A stretch of DNA of 64,000 nucleotides. Source: Pseudomonas sp. Ga0074129. Its GTDB lineage: Bacteria; Pseudomonadota; Gammaproteobacteria; Pseudomonadales; Pseudomonadaceae. The notes under the pieces were generated by a model. It was not told where the DNA came from, made no database searches, and saw nothing but the letters and a program-made list of their open reading frames with translations. Below are positions 32,184-41,522 of the stretch, piece after piece. Location of the stretch: NCBI GenBank assembly GCA_001465025.1, contig LNDO01000083.1, positions 40,301 through 104,300 on the forward strand, written 5' to 3'. Each line of letters begins with the position of its first letter. Within the stretch, counting starts at the first letter, position 1. A program made the translations under genes and the position numbers.

Positions 32184-33092
32184 GTGAACACACCCCCGCA
32201 ACACGCACGCCTAATGCGCTTGGCCACTTATGCGGCATTAACTGCTGCCCTCAGCCTCGCGCTGGCCAAGGCGGTCGCTTGGTGGCTGAGCGGTTCAGTC
32301 AGTTTGCTCGCCGGGCTGACCGACTCACTGCTCGACGGTGCCGCGTCGCTGCTTAACCTGATCGCCGTGCACTATGCCCTGCGCCCGGCTGATGACGACC
32401 ACCGCTACGGCCACGGCAAGGCAGAAGCACTGGCCGGGCTGGGCCAGGCCTTGTTTATCGGGGCCAGTGCGCTCTTGGTGGGCAGCCATGCCATTGATCG
32501 CCTGCTCAACCCTGAGCCATTGGGCGCTCCTGCGCTGGGCATTGCGGTGATGCTGTTATCGATTGCGGTCACGGTCGCCCTGTTGCTGTTTCAAGGACAT
32601 GTGGTGCGCGTCACCGGCTCCACGGCGATTCGTGCCGACTCGTTGCATTACCGCTCCGACCTGCTGCTTAACAGCAGCATCCTGCTCGCACTGATACTCG
32701 CCAGCTACGGCTGGGCGCAGATGGACGCGCTGTTCGGCATCGCCATTGCGCTGTACATCTTCTGGAGCGCCATCAGCATTGCCCGTGAAGCCGCCACCGT
32801 ATTGATGGATCAGGAGCTGGACCCGCAGATCAGCGCCGAGATGCATGAACTGGCCTGCGCCGTACCGGGCGTGCTGGGAGTGCATGACCTGCGCACACGG
32901 CTTTCCGGCACACGCTGGTTCGTCCAACTGCACCTTGAGTTACCCGATACCCTGAGCTTGCAAGAGGCGCACGAGCTTTGCGAGCAGGTCGAAGAAGCCA
33001 TTCGTGAGCAGTTCCCGCGCGCTGAAGTGCTGGTGCACCCCGACCCCAGCAGCGTGGTCAAACACGCCTCCTCACCTGCCGTCGCCGACTAG
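32184..33092 (+). CDS. Cation diffusion facilitator, FieF-like
   Basis: 302 aa Zn/Fe efflux antiporter. Six membrane spans; the metal site residues are Asp/Asp in SLLAGLTDSLLDGAASLLN and His/Asp in ADSLHYRSDLLLN, the same pairs as E. coli FieF. HRYGHGKAEALAG is the CDF signature. The cytoplasmic C-terminal domain ends near VLVHPDPSSVV. The start is GTG. Substrate could be Zn, Fe or Cd. Confidence 0.9.
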   Translation: MNTPPQHARLMRLATYAALTAALSLALAKAVAWWLSGSVSLLAGLTDSLLDGAASLLNLIAVHYALRPADDDHRYGHGKAEALAGLGQALFIGASALLVGSHAIDRLLNPEPLGAPALGIAVMLLSIAVTVALLLFQGHVVRVTGSTAIRADSLHYRSDLLLNSSILLALILASYGWAQMDALFGIAIALYIFWSAISIAREAATVLMDQELDPQISAEMHELACAVPGVLGVHDLRTRLSGTRWFVQLHLELPDTLSLQEAHELCEQVEEAIREQFPRAEVLVHPDPSSVVKHASSPAVAD

Positions 33093-33160
33093 AGCAAATA
33101 CTCTAAAAGACCTAAACTGCTTTCGCCCCATCCCACACCACAATAAGAAGGAGCGAAACC

Positions 33161-33583
33161 ATGACACTCACCGCCACTGCAATGGCCCTGCTTGGGCTGG
33201 TCGCCTGGCCTTTGCTGTTGATGTTTCTGATGATCAACCAGCGCGGCTTGCTGGTACTGAGCGGCAAGATGGCCGTGAATGCCTTCAACCCCGACGGCAG
33301 CAACACGCCCGGTGAGTTGGCCAAACGGCTGGTGCGGGTACACGCCAATTGCCTGGAAAACCTGCCGTTGCAGGCAGCCCTGCTGCTCTACGCCATTGCC
33401 AGCGCACAAACAGCCGTCACCGAGCCACTGGCGCTGGCCCTGCTCGGCGCACGCCTGGCGCAAGGCGTGGTGCACTTAATCAGCACCCGCCCGCTGTTTG
33501 TCTGGCTGCGCTTTGCCGCGTTCTTTGTGCAACTGGCGATTCTGGCCTGGTGGCTGCTGCAGTTCGCGGGCCTGGCCGGTTGA
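33161..33583 (+). CDS. MAPEG family membrane protein
   Basis: 140 aa with four hydrophobic segments, including AWPLLLMFLMINQRGLLVLS and ANCLENLPLQAALLLYAIAS, the latter being the conserved MAPEG region with its Arg/Asn-Glu-Asn pattern. Family members include glutathione-dependent enzymes, but bacterial roles are unknown. Good AAGGAGCG ribosome site. Confidence 0.82.
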   Translation: MTLTATAMALLGLVAWPLLLMFLMINQRGLLVLSGKMAVNAFNPDGSNTPGELAKRLVRVHANCLENLPLQAALLLYAIASAQTAVTEPLALALLGARLAQGVVHLISTRPLFVWLRFAAFFVQLAILAWWLLQFAGLAG

Positions 33584-33596
33584 GTTTCAGCCGCGC

Positions 33597-33629
33597 ACAA
33601 AAAAGGGAGGCCGCTGGCCTCCCTTTTTC
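33597..33629 (+). terminator. Terminator after MAPEG gene
   Basis: AAAAGGGAGGCC, short loop, GGCCTCCCTTTTT: an 8-9 bp stem followed by T5. Confidence 0.85.
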
Positions 33630-33904
33630 GTGTCCGTCATTGTGGCGTTGATAACACCTTTTCGTCGCCCGCCTGGTTGGGCAGTGCGGACCCGGTTGCC
33701 GTGACGATCCGGTGGGATCGGCGGCGACCGCTCGCCTGATTGGGCGATGCGGCTGGACCTGTTGTCCGGGCCTTGAAGCTGGGTAAAGCTTACGCCTGCC
33801 AGCGCAGCAAAAGATTGCGAATATTGCTGATATGCGTATAACTTGCGCAACCAACAGCCAATTAACAAACATATTCAGCAATTTAAATAATATGCGTGGC
33901 AAAT
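33630..33904. other. 275-base intergenic region with twin stem-loops
   Basis: No gene is seen. The left part holds two similar stem-loops: GCCCGCCTGGTTGGGC (33668-33683) and GCTCGCCTGATTGGGC (33731-33746), with the loop GCCTGGTT or GCCTGATT. Both are followed by similar text (GTGCGG... and ATGCGG..., then ...GTTG). The right part (33800-33904) is strongly AT-rich and is a natural place for the Lrp-type regulator promoter and autoregulatory sites. Confidence 0.5.
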
Positions 33905-34384
33905 ATGAACAAACTTGACCGCTACGACCTGAACATCCTCGCCGAATTACAGCGCGACGCCACCTTGTCGAACCAAGACCTGGCCGAACGCATCGGCTTA
34001 TCACCCTCGCCCTGCTCCAGGCGGGTCAAACAACTGCAAGATGACGGTTTTATTCTCGGCCAGGTTGCCCTGCTCGACCGCAAACTGCTGGGCCTGAGCC
34101 TCACGGCTTACGTGCTGATTGGTATGGATCGACACACGCCTGAGCGCTTCGAGCACTTCCAGGCCGAAATCCGCAAGTGCCCGGAAGTGCTTGAATGCTG
34201 CCTGGTGACGGGGATGGATGCCGACTACCAACTCAAGGTTGTGGTGCCGGACATGGACCATTACCAAAAGCTGCTGCTGGGCACCTTGACCCGCATTGAA
34301 GGGGTTTCCAGTGTGCGCTCCAGCTTTGTGCTGCAGCAGATCTTGTCCAGCACACAACTGCCGTTGCAGCACCTGCGCGACTGA
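33905..34384 (+). CDS. Lrp/AsnC family transcriptional regulator
   Basis: 159 aa. N-terminal winged helix-turn-helix (LSNQDLAERIGLSPSPCSRR) and C-terminal RAM ligand domain (ECCLVTGMDADYQLKVVVPD, typical of the Lrp fold). I start at ATG 33905 (MNKLDRYDLNIL); a GTG three codons earlier is possible. It is close in wording to global Lrp regulators rather than a dedicated pathway regulator; effector unknown. Confidence 0.9.
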   Translation: MNKLDRYDLNILAELQRDATLSNQDLAERIGLSPSPCSRRVKQLQDDGFILGQVALLDRKLLGLSLTAYVLIGMDRHTPERFEHFQAEIRKCPEVLECCLVTGMDADYQLKVVVPDMDHYQKLLLGTLTRIEGVSSVRSSFVLQQILSSTQLPLQHLRD

Positions 34385-34527
34385 TCGCCGCACCCCACGC
34401 GCCAGCAACTGCCTCGGCTATGACTGGGGCGTATACTCGCGCGCACAAGCTGACGTCGCAGGCATGCACGGCAACATCAACCAACGTCCGGCAACGCGCC
34501 GAGCCACTCCCGCTGTACGAGGCCCAA

Positions 34528-34746
34528 ATGGAAACCGAACAATTTGAAGCCCTGATGATGTACGTCCTGGTGGGCGGGCTGATTGTGTTCATGTTCTTCA
34601 TCATCTGGGACCTGGCGTAAAAGTCCAAAGCCGGCCGCCTCGGCACTGCCGTGCTGTTTCTCACCCTTGGCCTGTGCCTGTTCGCCTTTTTGGCCAAGCC
34701 AATCATCACCTACATCATCGAAACCGCTCGCGACATTCACGGTTAA
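34528..34746 (+). pseudogene. DUF2788 membrane protein gene interrupted by an in-frame TAA
   Basis: The frame begins METEQFEALMMYVLVGGLIV and runs 30 codons to a TAA at 34618-34620. The same frame then continues without another stop for 41 codons (KSKAGRLGTAVLFLTLGLCL... ending ARDIHG) to TAA at 34744. Upstream and downstream parts together match the size (about 72 aa) and two-membrane-span layout of DUF2788 proteins, where this position is normally Lys. A single A-to-T change (AAA to TAA) explains it. Either a real nonsense mutation or a base-call error. Confidence 0.75.
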
Positions 34747-34840
34747 GCGTTAATTTCAGCGCCCGTCGCGGGTGCCTCACGCCTTACACAGCGCGTCCAG
34801 AGACAGCCACGCGAACATTAGCCCTTACCCAGGAGTTTTC

Positions 34841-35233
34841 ATGTCCCACGCCGATCTGGTGATGCAGAGCTATGGCCGCTGCTGTGCCAGCCCTGATTTT
34901 TTCGACAGCTTTTACCGCCATTTCCTCGCCAGTTCGCCGCAAATCCGCGAGAAGTTCACCAATACGGAAATGAGCGGGCAAAAACTGCTGCTGCGCCAAG
35001 GCATCCTGAATTTGGTGATGCACGCACGCGGCATGCCGGACACCAAATTGCGCGCCCTGGGCGCTTCGCATTCGCGCGAAGGTTTTGATATTCGCCCGGA
35101 GCTGTATGACCTGTGGCTGGAAGCGCTGTTGCTGACCGTCAGCGAACACGACAAACAATGCACCGCAGAAACCCGCCAGGCCTGGCGTGAGGTGTTGAAC
35201 AAAGGCATTGCGGTGATCAAGGCCGGCTATTGA
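34841..35233 (+). CDS. Single-domain globin
   Basis: 130 aa globin-fold protein starting MSHADLVMQSYGRCCASPDF, with a good AGGAG ribosome site. The likely proximal haem ligand is His77 in LRALGASHSREGF. The length is between truncated and full globins. Roles in O2 or NO handling are possible but not shown. Upstream in-frame sequence (23 codons) is not globin-like. Confidence 0.85.
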   Translation: MSHADLVMQSYGRCCASPDFFDSFYRHFLASSPQIREKFTNTEMSGQKLLLRQGILNLVMHARGMPDTKLRALGASHSREGFDIRPELYDLWLEALLLTVSEHDKQCTAETRQAWREVLNKGIAVIKAGY

Positions 35234-35866
35234 TCAATCCAGCCGGGCCGGCACCTCACGCCACTGCCCCGGCTGCAAGCCATCCAGCGTGAACGGGCCG
35301 ATGGCCACACGCACCAAGCGCAAGGTCGGCAAGCCGACAGCCGCCGTCATGCGCCGCACCTGACGGTTGCGCCCCTCGCGAATCACCAGTTCCAGCCAGG
35401 CGGTGGGAATGCTTTTGCGAAAGCGTACCGGCGGGTGGCGATCCCATAGCTGCGGCTCATCCAGCAGGCGGGCATCGGCGGGAAGGGTTGGCCCATCGTT
35501 CAATTGCACACCGTCGCGCAGTTGCTGCAATTGCGCGTCGCTCGGCTCACCTTCCACCTGCACCCAATAGGTTTTCGCCAGCTTGTGTTTGGGGTCGGCG
35601 ATGCGCGCTTGCAGGCCGCCGTCGTTGGTCAGCAGCAATAACCCTTCGCTGTCGCGGTCCAGTCGTCCGGCCGGATACACGCCAGGCACATCGACAAAAT
35701 CCTTGAGGGTGGCGCGGCCTTGCTCGTCATTGAACTGGGTCAGCACATCAAAGGGTTTGTTCAGCACCAGCAAGCGCGGCTCGGCAGGTGGTGCCTTGGC
35801 CACACGGCGCACGGCAGGTTTGCCACTGTGTGGGCGAGTGGACGCAGGGCGAGGTGGGCGTGACAT
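35234..35866 (-). CDS. rluE: 23S rRNA pseudouridine synthase, RluE-like (RsuA family)
   Basis: 210 aa from the ATG at MSRPPRPAS; a longer TTG-started frame adds 16 residues. It has [16 protein letters not shown], the catalytic Asp segment [16 protein letters not shown], and the C-terminal [20 protein letters not shown]. There is no S4 domain at the N-terminus, which fits RluE (U2457 of 23S rRNA) better than RsuA or RluB. Confidence 0.88.
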   Translation of the reverse strand: MSRPPRPASTRPHSGKPAVRRVAKAPPAEPRLLVLNKPFDVLTQFNDEQGRATLKDFVDVPGVYPAGRLDRDSEGLLLLTNDGGLQARIADPKHKLAKTYWVQVEGEPSDAQLQQLRDGVQLNDGPTLPADARLLDEPQLWDRHPPVRFRKSIPTAWLELVIREGRNRQVRRMTAAVGLPTLRLVRVAIGPFTLDGLQPGQWREVPARLD

Positions 35867-36007
35867 AGAAGATCCAGCAAGCGGTGACGAGGCAGCCAGT
35901 GTAACCGAGGCCAAGGTTGGACTATCAGCCTGAGTGATCCGCGCTGCCTTGGTTGGTGTAGAGGGCTATGCTGGCGAGGTTGTGTTTCCCGTCCCGAGGC
36001 CATTGTT

Positions 36008-37042
36008 ATGAGTTCGCCCGAATCCATTCTCGACACCTTCACCGGCTGGGCCGCCAAAGCCCCCGGTGCACCGCTCGAACAGTTCAGCTATGACCCCGGC
36101 CCACTGGGCGTCGAAGAGGTCGAAGTGGCGGTGGAGTACTGCGGCATCTGCCACTCCGACCAATCAATGATTGATAACGAATGGGGCATCAGCCGCTACC
36201 CGTTCATCCCCGGCCATGAAGTGGTCGGCACCATCGTGCGCGTCGGCGAGCAGGTGCGCGGCCTGAAACTCGGCCAGCGCGTGGGCATCGGCTGGTACAA
36301 AGGCAGCTGCATGCACTGCGGCTCGTGCATGGAAGGCGCGCATCAGCTGTGCGGCACCGTTAAACCGACCATTGTTGGCAGCAACGGCGGCTTTGCTGAT
36401 CGCTTGCGCAGCCATTGGGCCTGGGCCATTGCCCTGCCAGACGGGCTGGACCCGGCCGTGGTCGGCCCGCTGTTTTGTGCGGGCTCGACCGTGTTCAGCC
36501 CGCTGCTGGACTTCAACGTTAAGCCCACGGACAAAGTCGGTGTGGTCGGCATCGGCGGCCTTGGCCACCTGGCGCTGGGCTTTCTCAATGCCTGGGGCTG
36601 TGAGGTCACGGCCTTCACCTCGTCACTGAGCAAACAGGACGAAGCCAAACGCCTGGGCGCGCACAAGGTGGTGGCCTCCACCGACAGCAACGCACTCAAA
36701 GCCATCGCCGGCAGCCTGGATTTTCTGCTGGTCACTGCCAGCGCTGACCTGGACTGGAACGCCCTGCTCGGCACCCTCAGCGGCAAAGGCCGCCTGCACT
36801 TTGTCGGCATCGTGCCCAGCGCCATCCCGGTGCACGTGTTCAGCCTGATCCCACAACAAAAGAGCCTGTCCGGCTCACCGGTTGGCTCGCCGAGCAACAT
36901 GGCAACCATGCTGGAATTCTGCGCGCGGCATCAGATTGTGCCGCAGGTCGAACACTTCCCAATGAGCAAGGTCAACGAAGCCATCGACCACCTGCGTGCC
37001 GGTAAAGCGCGCTACCGCGTAGTGCTGGATGCCAGCAAATAA
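36008..37042 (+). CDS. Zinc-dependent NAD(P)-alcohol dehydrogenase (YahK/Adh-like)
   Basis: 344 aa MDR-superfamily enzyme. Catalytic zinc ligands appear in VEYCGICHSDQSMIDNEWG and GHEVVGTIV. The structural zinc site has four Cys in SCMHCGSCMEGAHQLC. The cofactor loop is VVGIGGLGHLA. Overall pattern is that of the broad aldehyde reductases YahK/cinnamyl alcohol dehydrogenase. A terminator follows; no obvious partner genes. Confidence 0.9.
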   Translation: MSSPESILDTFTGWAAKAPGAPLEQFSYDPGPLGVEEVEVAVEYCGICHSDQSMIDNEWGISRYPFIPGHEVVGTIVRVGEQVRGLKLGQRVGIGWYKGSCMHCGSCMEGAHQLCGTVKPTIVGSNGGFADRLRSHWAWAIALPDGLDPAVVGPLFCAGSTVFSPLLDFNVKPTDKVGVVGIGGLGHLALGFLNAWGCEVTAFTSSLSKQDEAKRLGAHKVVASTDSNALKAIAGSLDFLLVTASADLDWNALLGTLSGKGRLHFVGIVPSAIPVHVFSLIPQQKSLSGSPVGSPSNMATMLEFCARHQIVPQVEHFPMSKVNEAIDHLRAGKARYRVVLDASK

Positions 37043-37055
37043 ACTGAACTGAAAT

Positions 37056-37088
37056 AAAAAGCCCGAGGCGAACACCTCGGGCTTTTTT
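37056..37088. terminator. Bidirectional terminator
   Basis: AAAAAGCCCGAGG, short loop, CCTCGGGCTTTTTT, between the convergent alcohol dehydrogenase and AMP nucleosidase genes. Confidence 0.9.
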
Positions 37089-37104
37089 ATGTCGCCAAGC
37101 TCGG

Positions 37105-38577
37105 TCAGCGGAACGGCGGCTCATCGAAGCTGCGCAACTTACGTGAGTGCAGCGAGTTGAGCTGGTTGCGCATCAACTCCAGTGCGGCGATGCCAATGTG
37201 CAGGTGCTGCGTCACTGCGCGCTCGTAGAACGCGCCGGCCGCACCGGGCAGTTTGATCTCGCTGTGCAGCGGCTTGTCCGATACGCACAGCAGCGTGCCG
37301 TAAGGCACCCGCAGGCGATAACCTTGCGCGGCAATGGTGCCGCTTTCCATATCCACCGCCACGGCGCGCGACAGATTGATCAACGGCCGCTCCTGCGCCC
37401 AGCGCAGTTCCCAATTGCGGTCGTCGTAGGTCAACACGGTGCCGGTGCGCAGGCGTTTTTTCAGCTCATCGCCCTGCTCGCCCGTCACCATTTTGGCCGC
37501 TTCTTGCAGCGCCTGCTGCACTTCAGCCAGCGCGGGTAGCGGGATATGCGGCGGCAGCACGCGATCAAGAATGCCATCGCGACGCATATAAGCGTGGGCC
37601 AGCACGTAGTCACCAATGGTCTGCGACTGACGCAGGCCACCACAGTGGCCAATCATCAGCCAGCAATGCGGGCGCAGCACGGCCAAATGGTCGGTGATGT
37701 TCTTCGCGTTGGACGGGCCGACGCCAATGTTGACCAAGGTGATGCCGTGGCCGTCGGCCGTTTGCAGGTGGTAAGCCGGCATCTGATAGCGGTGCCAGAT
37801 GACGTTCTCGATGATGGCCTGCATTTCGCCTTCGGCCATGCCGCGTTCGATCACCACATTGCCCGGCAGCACCATGCGCGTGAAGCGCGATTCGCCCACC
37901 AGCATGTCTAGGCCATGGCGAATGAACTGGTCGACGTAACGGTGGTAGTTGGTCAGCAGAATCCAAGGCTGCACATGCCGCCAGTCGCTGCCGGTGTAAT
38001 GCACCAGACGGCGCAGGGAGAAATCCACCCGCGCCGCATCGAACAACGCCAGCGGCAGCGGGTCGGTGTTTTCCCAGTCATACAGGCCGTCGGCGGTGCC
38101 ATCGGTGGCGGCCGACAAATCAGTGCTGGGGAACACCCGCGCCAACTCACCTGCCGTGACGCCACTGCCGGCCAACTCGTCGCCCTGCTCAACCACATAG
38201 GGGTAAGGAATATTCTGCTGGCTGATGCCCACTTCCACGCGCACGGTGAAGTCGCTCATCAGGGGCCGTAACTGCTCCAGCAGGTATTTGCGGAACGCCG
38301 CCGGATGGGTGACGGTGACGCTGTAGGTGCCTGGCACCTGCACCTTGGCATAGGCGCGCACGGTGGTCGGTACTTCGCCTTGGCACAGGTAAATCAGGCG
38401 CAGTTCAGGGTAGCGAAACAGGCACTGCTCGGCGGCATCGGGCTTAATGCGCTCTTTGAGGTAACGCTTGAGCGCACGACTCAAGGCACCTGTGGCTTGC
38501 TGGTGCAAGGCGGCCAGACGGTCCACCGCCTCTTCAGGGGTATTGGCGACAATAAAGTCATCGGAACACATGTTCAC
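37105..38577 (-). CDS. amn: AMP nucleosidase
   Basis: 490 aa. Splits AMP into adenine and ribose 5-phosphate. An N-terminal regulatory domain (to about residue 180) precedes a phosphorylase-like catalytic half with NIGVGPSNAKNITDHLAVLR, MIGHCGGLRQSQTIGDYVLA and VDMESGTIAAQGYR. The length matches E. coli Amn. The first ATG (MNMCSD) has a second ATG two codons later. Confidence 0.95.
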   Translation of the reverse strand: MNMCSDDFIVANTPEEAVDRLAALHQQATGALSRALKRYLKERIKPDAAEQCLFRYPELRLIYLCQGEVPTTVRAYAKVQVPGTYSVTVTHPAAFRKYLLEQLRPLMSDFTVRVEVGISQQNIPYPYVVEQGDELAGSGVTAGELARVFPSTDLSAATDGTADGLYDWENTDPLPLALFDAARVDFSLRRLVHYTGSDWRHVQPWILLTNYHRYVDQFIRHGLDMLVGESRFTRMVLPGNVVIERGMAEGEMQAIIENVIWHRYQMPAYHLQTADGHGITLVNIGVGPSNAKNITDHLAVLRPHCWLMIGHCGGLRQSQTIGDYVLAHAYMRRDGILDRVLPPHIPLPALAEVQQALQEAAKMVTGEQGDELKKRLRTGTVLTYDDRNWELRWAQERPLINLSRAVAVDMESGTIAAQGYRLRVPYGTLLCVSDKPLHSEIKLPGAAGAFYERAVTQHLHIGIAALELMRNQLNSLHSRKLRSFDEPPFR

Positions 38578-38658
38578 ACGTCATCTTCCTGGCTGATCAG
38601 ACAGGCTCTATCTTGCCCTGATCAGCCGCGTTTGCGATAGCGGGATGACCGGCAAAGA

Positions 38659-38985
38659 CTACTTAAGCAGCGCGTGCAAATCCTCAGGCACCGCCTGCGG
38701 GGTCAGCGGCCCGACGCGTCGAGTGCCCGGATTGCCCAAGGGGACGAGGCCAATTAAAGACCCCAAGCTACCGGGGATGCGCAGCAGCTGCGCCAGGCCT
38801 TCAGCCCAGTCACGTTGACGCCACGCCCAGGCCAGCATCCATACATGGCTGCGCAAGTGCTCGCGAAAATAACGCTGCCCCAAAATATGCGCCCGCTCCA
38901 GATGGCGCAGCTCAGCCGCCGGGTCAATGCCGCGCTGCGCGCGGGCCAGTTGGTATTCCTGCCAGAAGGCCTGTTCACGGCTCAT
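38659..38985 (-). CDS. DUF3703 family protein
   Basis: 108 aa, rich in Trp, His and Arg, with HILGQRYFREHLRSHVWMLA as its most notable stretch. This matches my memory of the DUF3703 family, sometimes found beside metal-resistance genes. I start at ATG (MSREQAFWQEYQLAR); the frame continues 24 codons upstream without family-like sequence. Function unknown. Confidence 0.7.
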   Translation of the reverse strand: MSREQAFWQEYQLARAQRGIDPAAELRHLERAHILGQRYFREHLRSHVWMLAWAWRQRDWAEGLAQLLRIPGSLGSLIGLVPLGNPGTRRVGPLTPQAVPEDLHALLK

Positions 38986-39077
38986 GGCAACACTCCTATA
39001 GTGATTGACGTCGCCAATGTGCAACTGCGGGGCGGCACATTGGTCAAGCACCCACAAGGATGCTTTGGAGATTACGC

Positions 39078-39812
39078 ATGCCGCGCACGCTGCTCACCCT
39101 GATGCTGTGTTTACTACCCTGCACGCTACTGGCTGATAGCCTGGACGGTTACTACCTGACCACCCTGGATGGGCAACCGGCCGAAATGCACCTGCGCAGC
39201 CAGGATCAGCAGGTCAGTGGTGAATACATTGAAGGTCGCCGACTGCACTTGAGAATCAGCGGCCACTTCGACGGCCAGGTGCTCAACGCCCAGAGTCTTG
39301 ACACGCAATCCGACCAGCCGATTGCCACCATAACCGCCACCTACGCCAACGGCGTTCTCACCAGCCATATCAGCGCGCGCAGCCCGGTGACAGGCGAAAC
39401 GCTGGAGCGTCGTGCGGTGTTTAATCGACAGCGCTTCAGCGATGCCGCCATCACCAGCCAAGCCAACCGACAATTCCGCGACCCGGAACTGATTGGCACT
39501 TGGGTGCATGAGCCCATCACACAAGGCGAACACGCCAGCACGGCGTCAGAGAACAACCTGCTGATCCTGCAATTGGCGGTTTCTGGCCGCATTAACCAAT
39601 GGTCCCGCAGCGCTGCAGACAACAGCGACTGGCATCCCGATGCACCGGGCGAACTGCACTACACAGGTCGCTGGCTGGCCAGCAATGGCTTGCAGGAAGT
39701 ACAACTGCAAGACCAGAACGCCTATCAACCGACGGCGCGCTACCACTTCAGTGACGGCTATCTGGTGACCGAAAGCTCAAGCGGCACAAGACGTTGGCAA
39801 CGCCAGCCCTAG
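39078..39812 (+). CDS. Secreted protein of unknown function
   Basis: 244 aa. A signal peptide (MPRTLLTLMLCLLPCTLLAD) precedes a beta-rich chain (e.g. MHLRSQDQQVSGEYIEGRRL). I recognise no domain. It is divergent from the DUF3703 gene. The ATG is chosen for the signal peptide; six more codons are open upstream. Confidence 0.7.
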   Translation: MPRTLLTLMLCLLPCTLLADSLDGYYLTTLDGQPAEMHLRSQDQQVSGEYIEGRRLHLRISGHFDGQVLNAQSLDTQSDQPIATITATYANGVLTSHISARSPVTGETLERRAVFNRQRFSDAAITSQANRQFRDPELIGTWVHEPITQGEHASTASENNLLILQLAVSGRINQWSRSAADNSDWHPDAPGELHYTGRWLASNGLQEVQLQDQNAYQPTARYHFSDGYLVTESSSGTRRWQRQP

Positions 39813-39869
39813 CCTGAAACGGATCACCCGATCAAACATTGCCACTGACACGGCGAGCGCTGCCTAACC

Positions 39870-41522
39870 TCAGATAAGGTGCGGTGCGCTGCGCGCGATC
39901 AACGCGGCCGCATCAATGCCTCGGGCCAGGGTGCCGTAGACGCGCCCACCCTGCCCGCCCAGGCGACTGGCGATAAAGGCATCGCTCACCACGGCATTGC
40001 CGGCTTCCAGCAGCAGCTTGGCTTGCAGGGCCAGGGCCACGTCTTCGGTCAGTTGCCGGGCGCGGTATTGGATGTCGTCGGTGTCGCGGAAGTCCGCCTG
40101 GAGTTTTTCGATATGGGCTTTAAGGCGAGCATCGCCGTGGCCATTGCCAAGCTCGGCAAACAACGCGTCGAGCACGCCTTGCTCTTTCGACAAGGCGCGC
40201 AGCACGTCCAAGCATTGCACGTTGCCCGAGCCTTCCCAGGTTGAGTTGACCGGGGCTTCGCGGTACAGGCGCGGCAGGATGGTGTCTTCAACATACCCGG
40301 CACCGCCCATGCACTCGGCGGCTTCGTTGATCATCGCGGGGGCGCGTTTGCAGATCCAGTATTTGCCCACTGCCGTCACCAAGCGGGCGAATTTGTCTTC
40401 CTGCTCGTCATGCGGGTTATCCAGCGCCTTGCCCATGCGCAGGGTGAGTGCCAGCGCCGCTTCGCTCTCCAGCGCCAGGTCAGCCAGCACGTTTTGCATC
40501 AGCGGTTGCTCGCTCAGCACACGCCCCCCCACCTGACGGTGCGCGCAGTGGTGCGTGGCCTGGGTCAAGGCCTGACGCATCAGGGCGCTGGAACCGATCA
40601 TGCAGTCGAAACGGGTCAGCGCGACCATTTCAATAATGGTCGGCACGCCCCGCCCTTCTTCGCCGATCATCCAGGCCAGCGCGCCACGGAACTCCACTTC
40701 GCTGGAGGCGTTGGACCAGTTGCCCAGCTTATTCTTCAGGCGCTGCACGTAGAACTCATTGCGCGTGCCGTCCGGGCGGTGACGCGGCAGCAGAAAGCAG
40801 GTCAAGCCCTTGCTGGTGTAGGCCAAGGTTAGGAAGGCATCGCACATCGGCGCGGAGCAAAACCATTTGTGGCCAACCAGCTCATAAGCTTGCCCTGGGC
40901 CGCCCAAGCCAATCGGATAGGCGCGGGTGGTGTTGGCACGCACATCAGTGCCGCCTTGTTTTTCGGTCATGGCCATGCCGATGGTTGCACCGGTTTTCTG
41001 CTCGATCGGCAGGTTGCGCGGGTCGTATTGCGTGGCGAGGATTTTCGGCAACCAACGCTCGGCCACATCGGCCTGCAATTTGAGCGCCGGCACACTGGCA
41101 AAGGTCATGGTCAACGGACAACCACTGCCAGCTTCGGCCTGGCTATGCAGGTAACTCATGGCCGCCCGCGCCACCTGAGCACCGGCGCGCGGATCGGTCC
41201 AGGGCATGGAGGGCAAGCCATGCTCAATGGCGGCGCTCATCAGCTGGTGATAGGCCGGGTGAAACTCCACCAGATCAATGCGCTGACCATAGCGGTCGTG
41301 GCTTTTGAATACAGGCTTGTTTTCGTTAGCGAGAAAGCCTGCCGTCATTAACTCGCCACCCGCCAGGGCACCATAAGCATCCAGGCGCGGCTCGGCCCAG
41401 TTGCCGCCAAAGCGCTTGGTCCACTCTTGCAGCGGCAGGTCAATGCGATAGAGGTTGGCACCGTCCAACGGCGGCACCTGATTGAAGACTTCGTGGGTTT
41501 CAGCGTGCTGGCTGGCATTCAT
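39870..41522 (-). CDS. AidB-like acyl-CoA dehydrogenase family flavoprotein
   Basis: 550 aa. It matches E. coli AidB in layout and wording: VFNQVPPLDGANLYRIDLPL at the start, MTMTFASVP, IGMAMTEKQGGTDVRANTTR, VGHKWFCSAPMCDAF, LKNKLGNWSNASSEVEF and PVNSTWEGSGNVQCLDVLRA. E. coli AidB is induced by alkylation stress and binds DNA; family members elsewhere may be true acyl-CoA oxidoreductases. The ATG overlaps the TetR gene stop (ATGA) and has GAGGA 9 bases before it, so tetR and this gene form one operon. Confidence 0.88.
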   Translation of the reverse strand: MNASQHAETHEVFNQVPPLDGANLYRIDLPLQEWTKRFGGNWAEPRLDAYGALAGGELMTAGFLANENKPVFKSHDRYGQRIDLVEFHPAYHQLMSAAIEHGLPSMPWTDPRAGAQVARAAMSYLHSQAEAGSGCPLTMTFASVPALKLQADVAERWLPKILATQYDPRNLPIEQKTGATIGMAMTEKQGGTDVRANTTRAYPIGLGGPGQAYELVGHKWFCSAPMCDAFLTLAYTSKGLTCFLLPRHRPDGTRNEFYVQRLKNKLGNWSNASSEVEFRGALAWMIGEEGRGVPTIIEMVALTRFDCMIGSSALMRQALTQATHHCAHRQVGGRVLSEQPLMQNVLADLALESEAALALTLRMGKALDNPHDEQEDKFARLVTAVGKYWICKRAPAMINEAAECMGGAGYVEDTILPRLYREAPVNSTWEGSGNVQCLDVLRALSKEQGVLDALFAELGNGHGDARLKAHIEKLQADFRDTDDIQYRARQLTEDVALALQAKLLLEAGNAVVSDAFIASRLGGQGGRVYGTLARGIDAAALIARSAPHLI

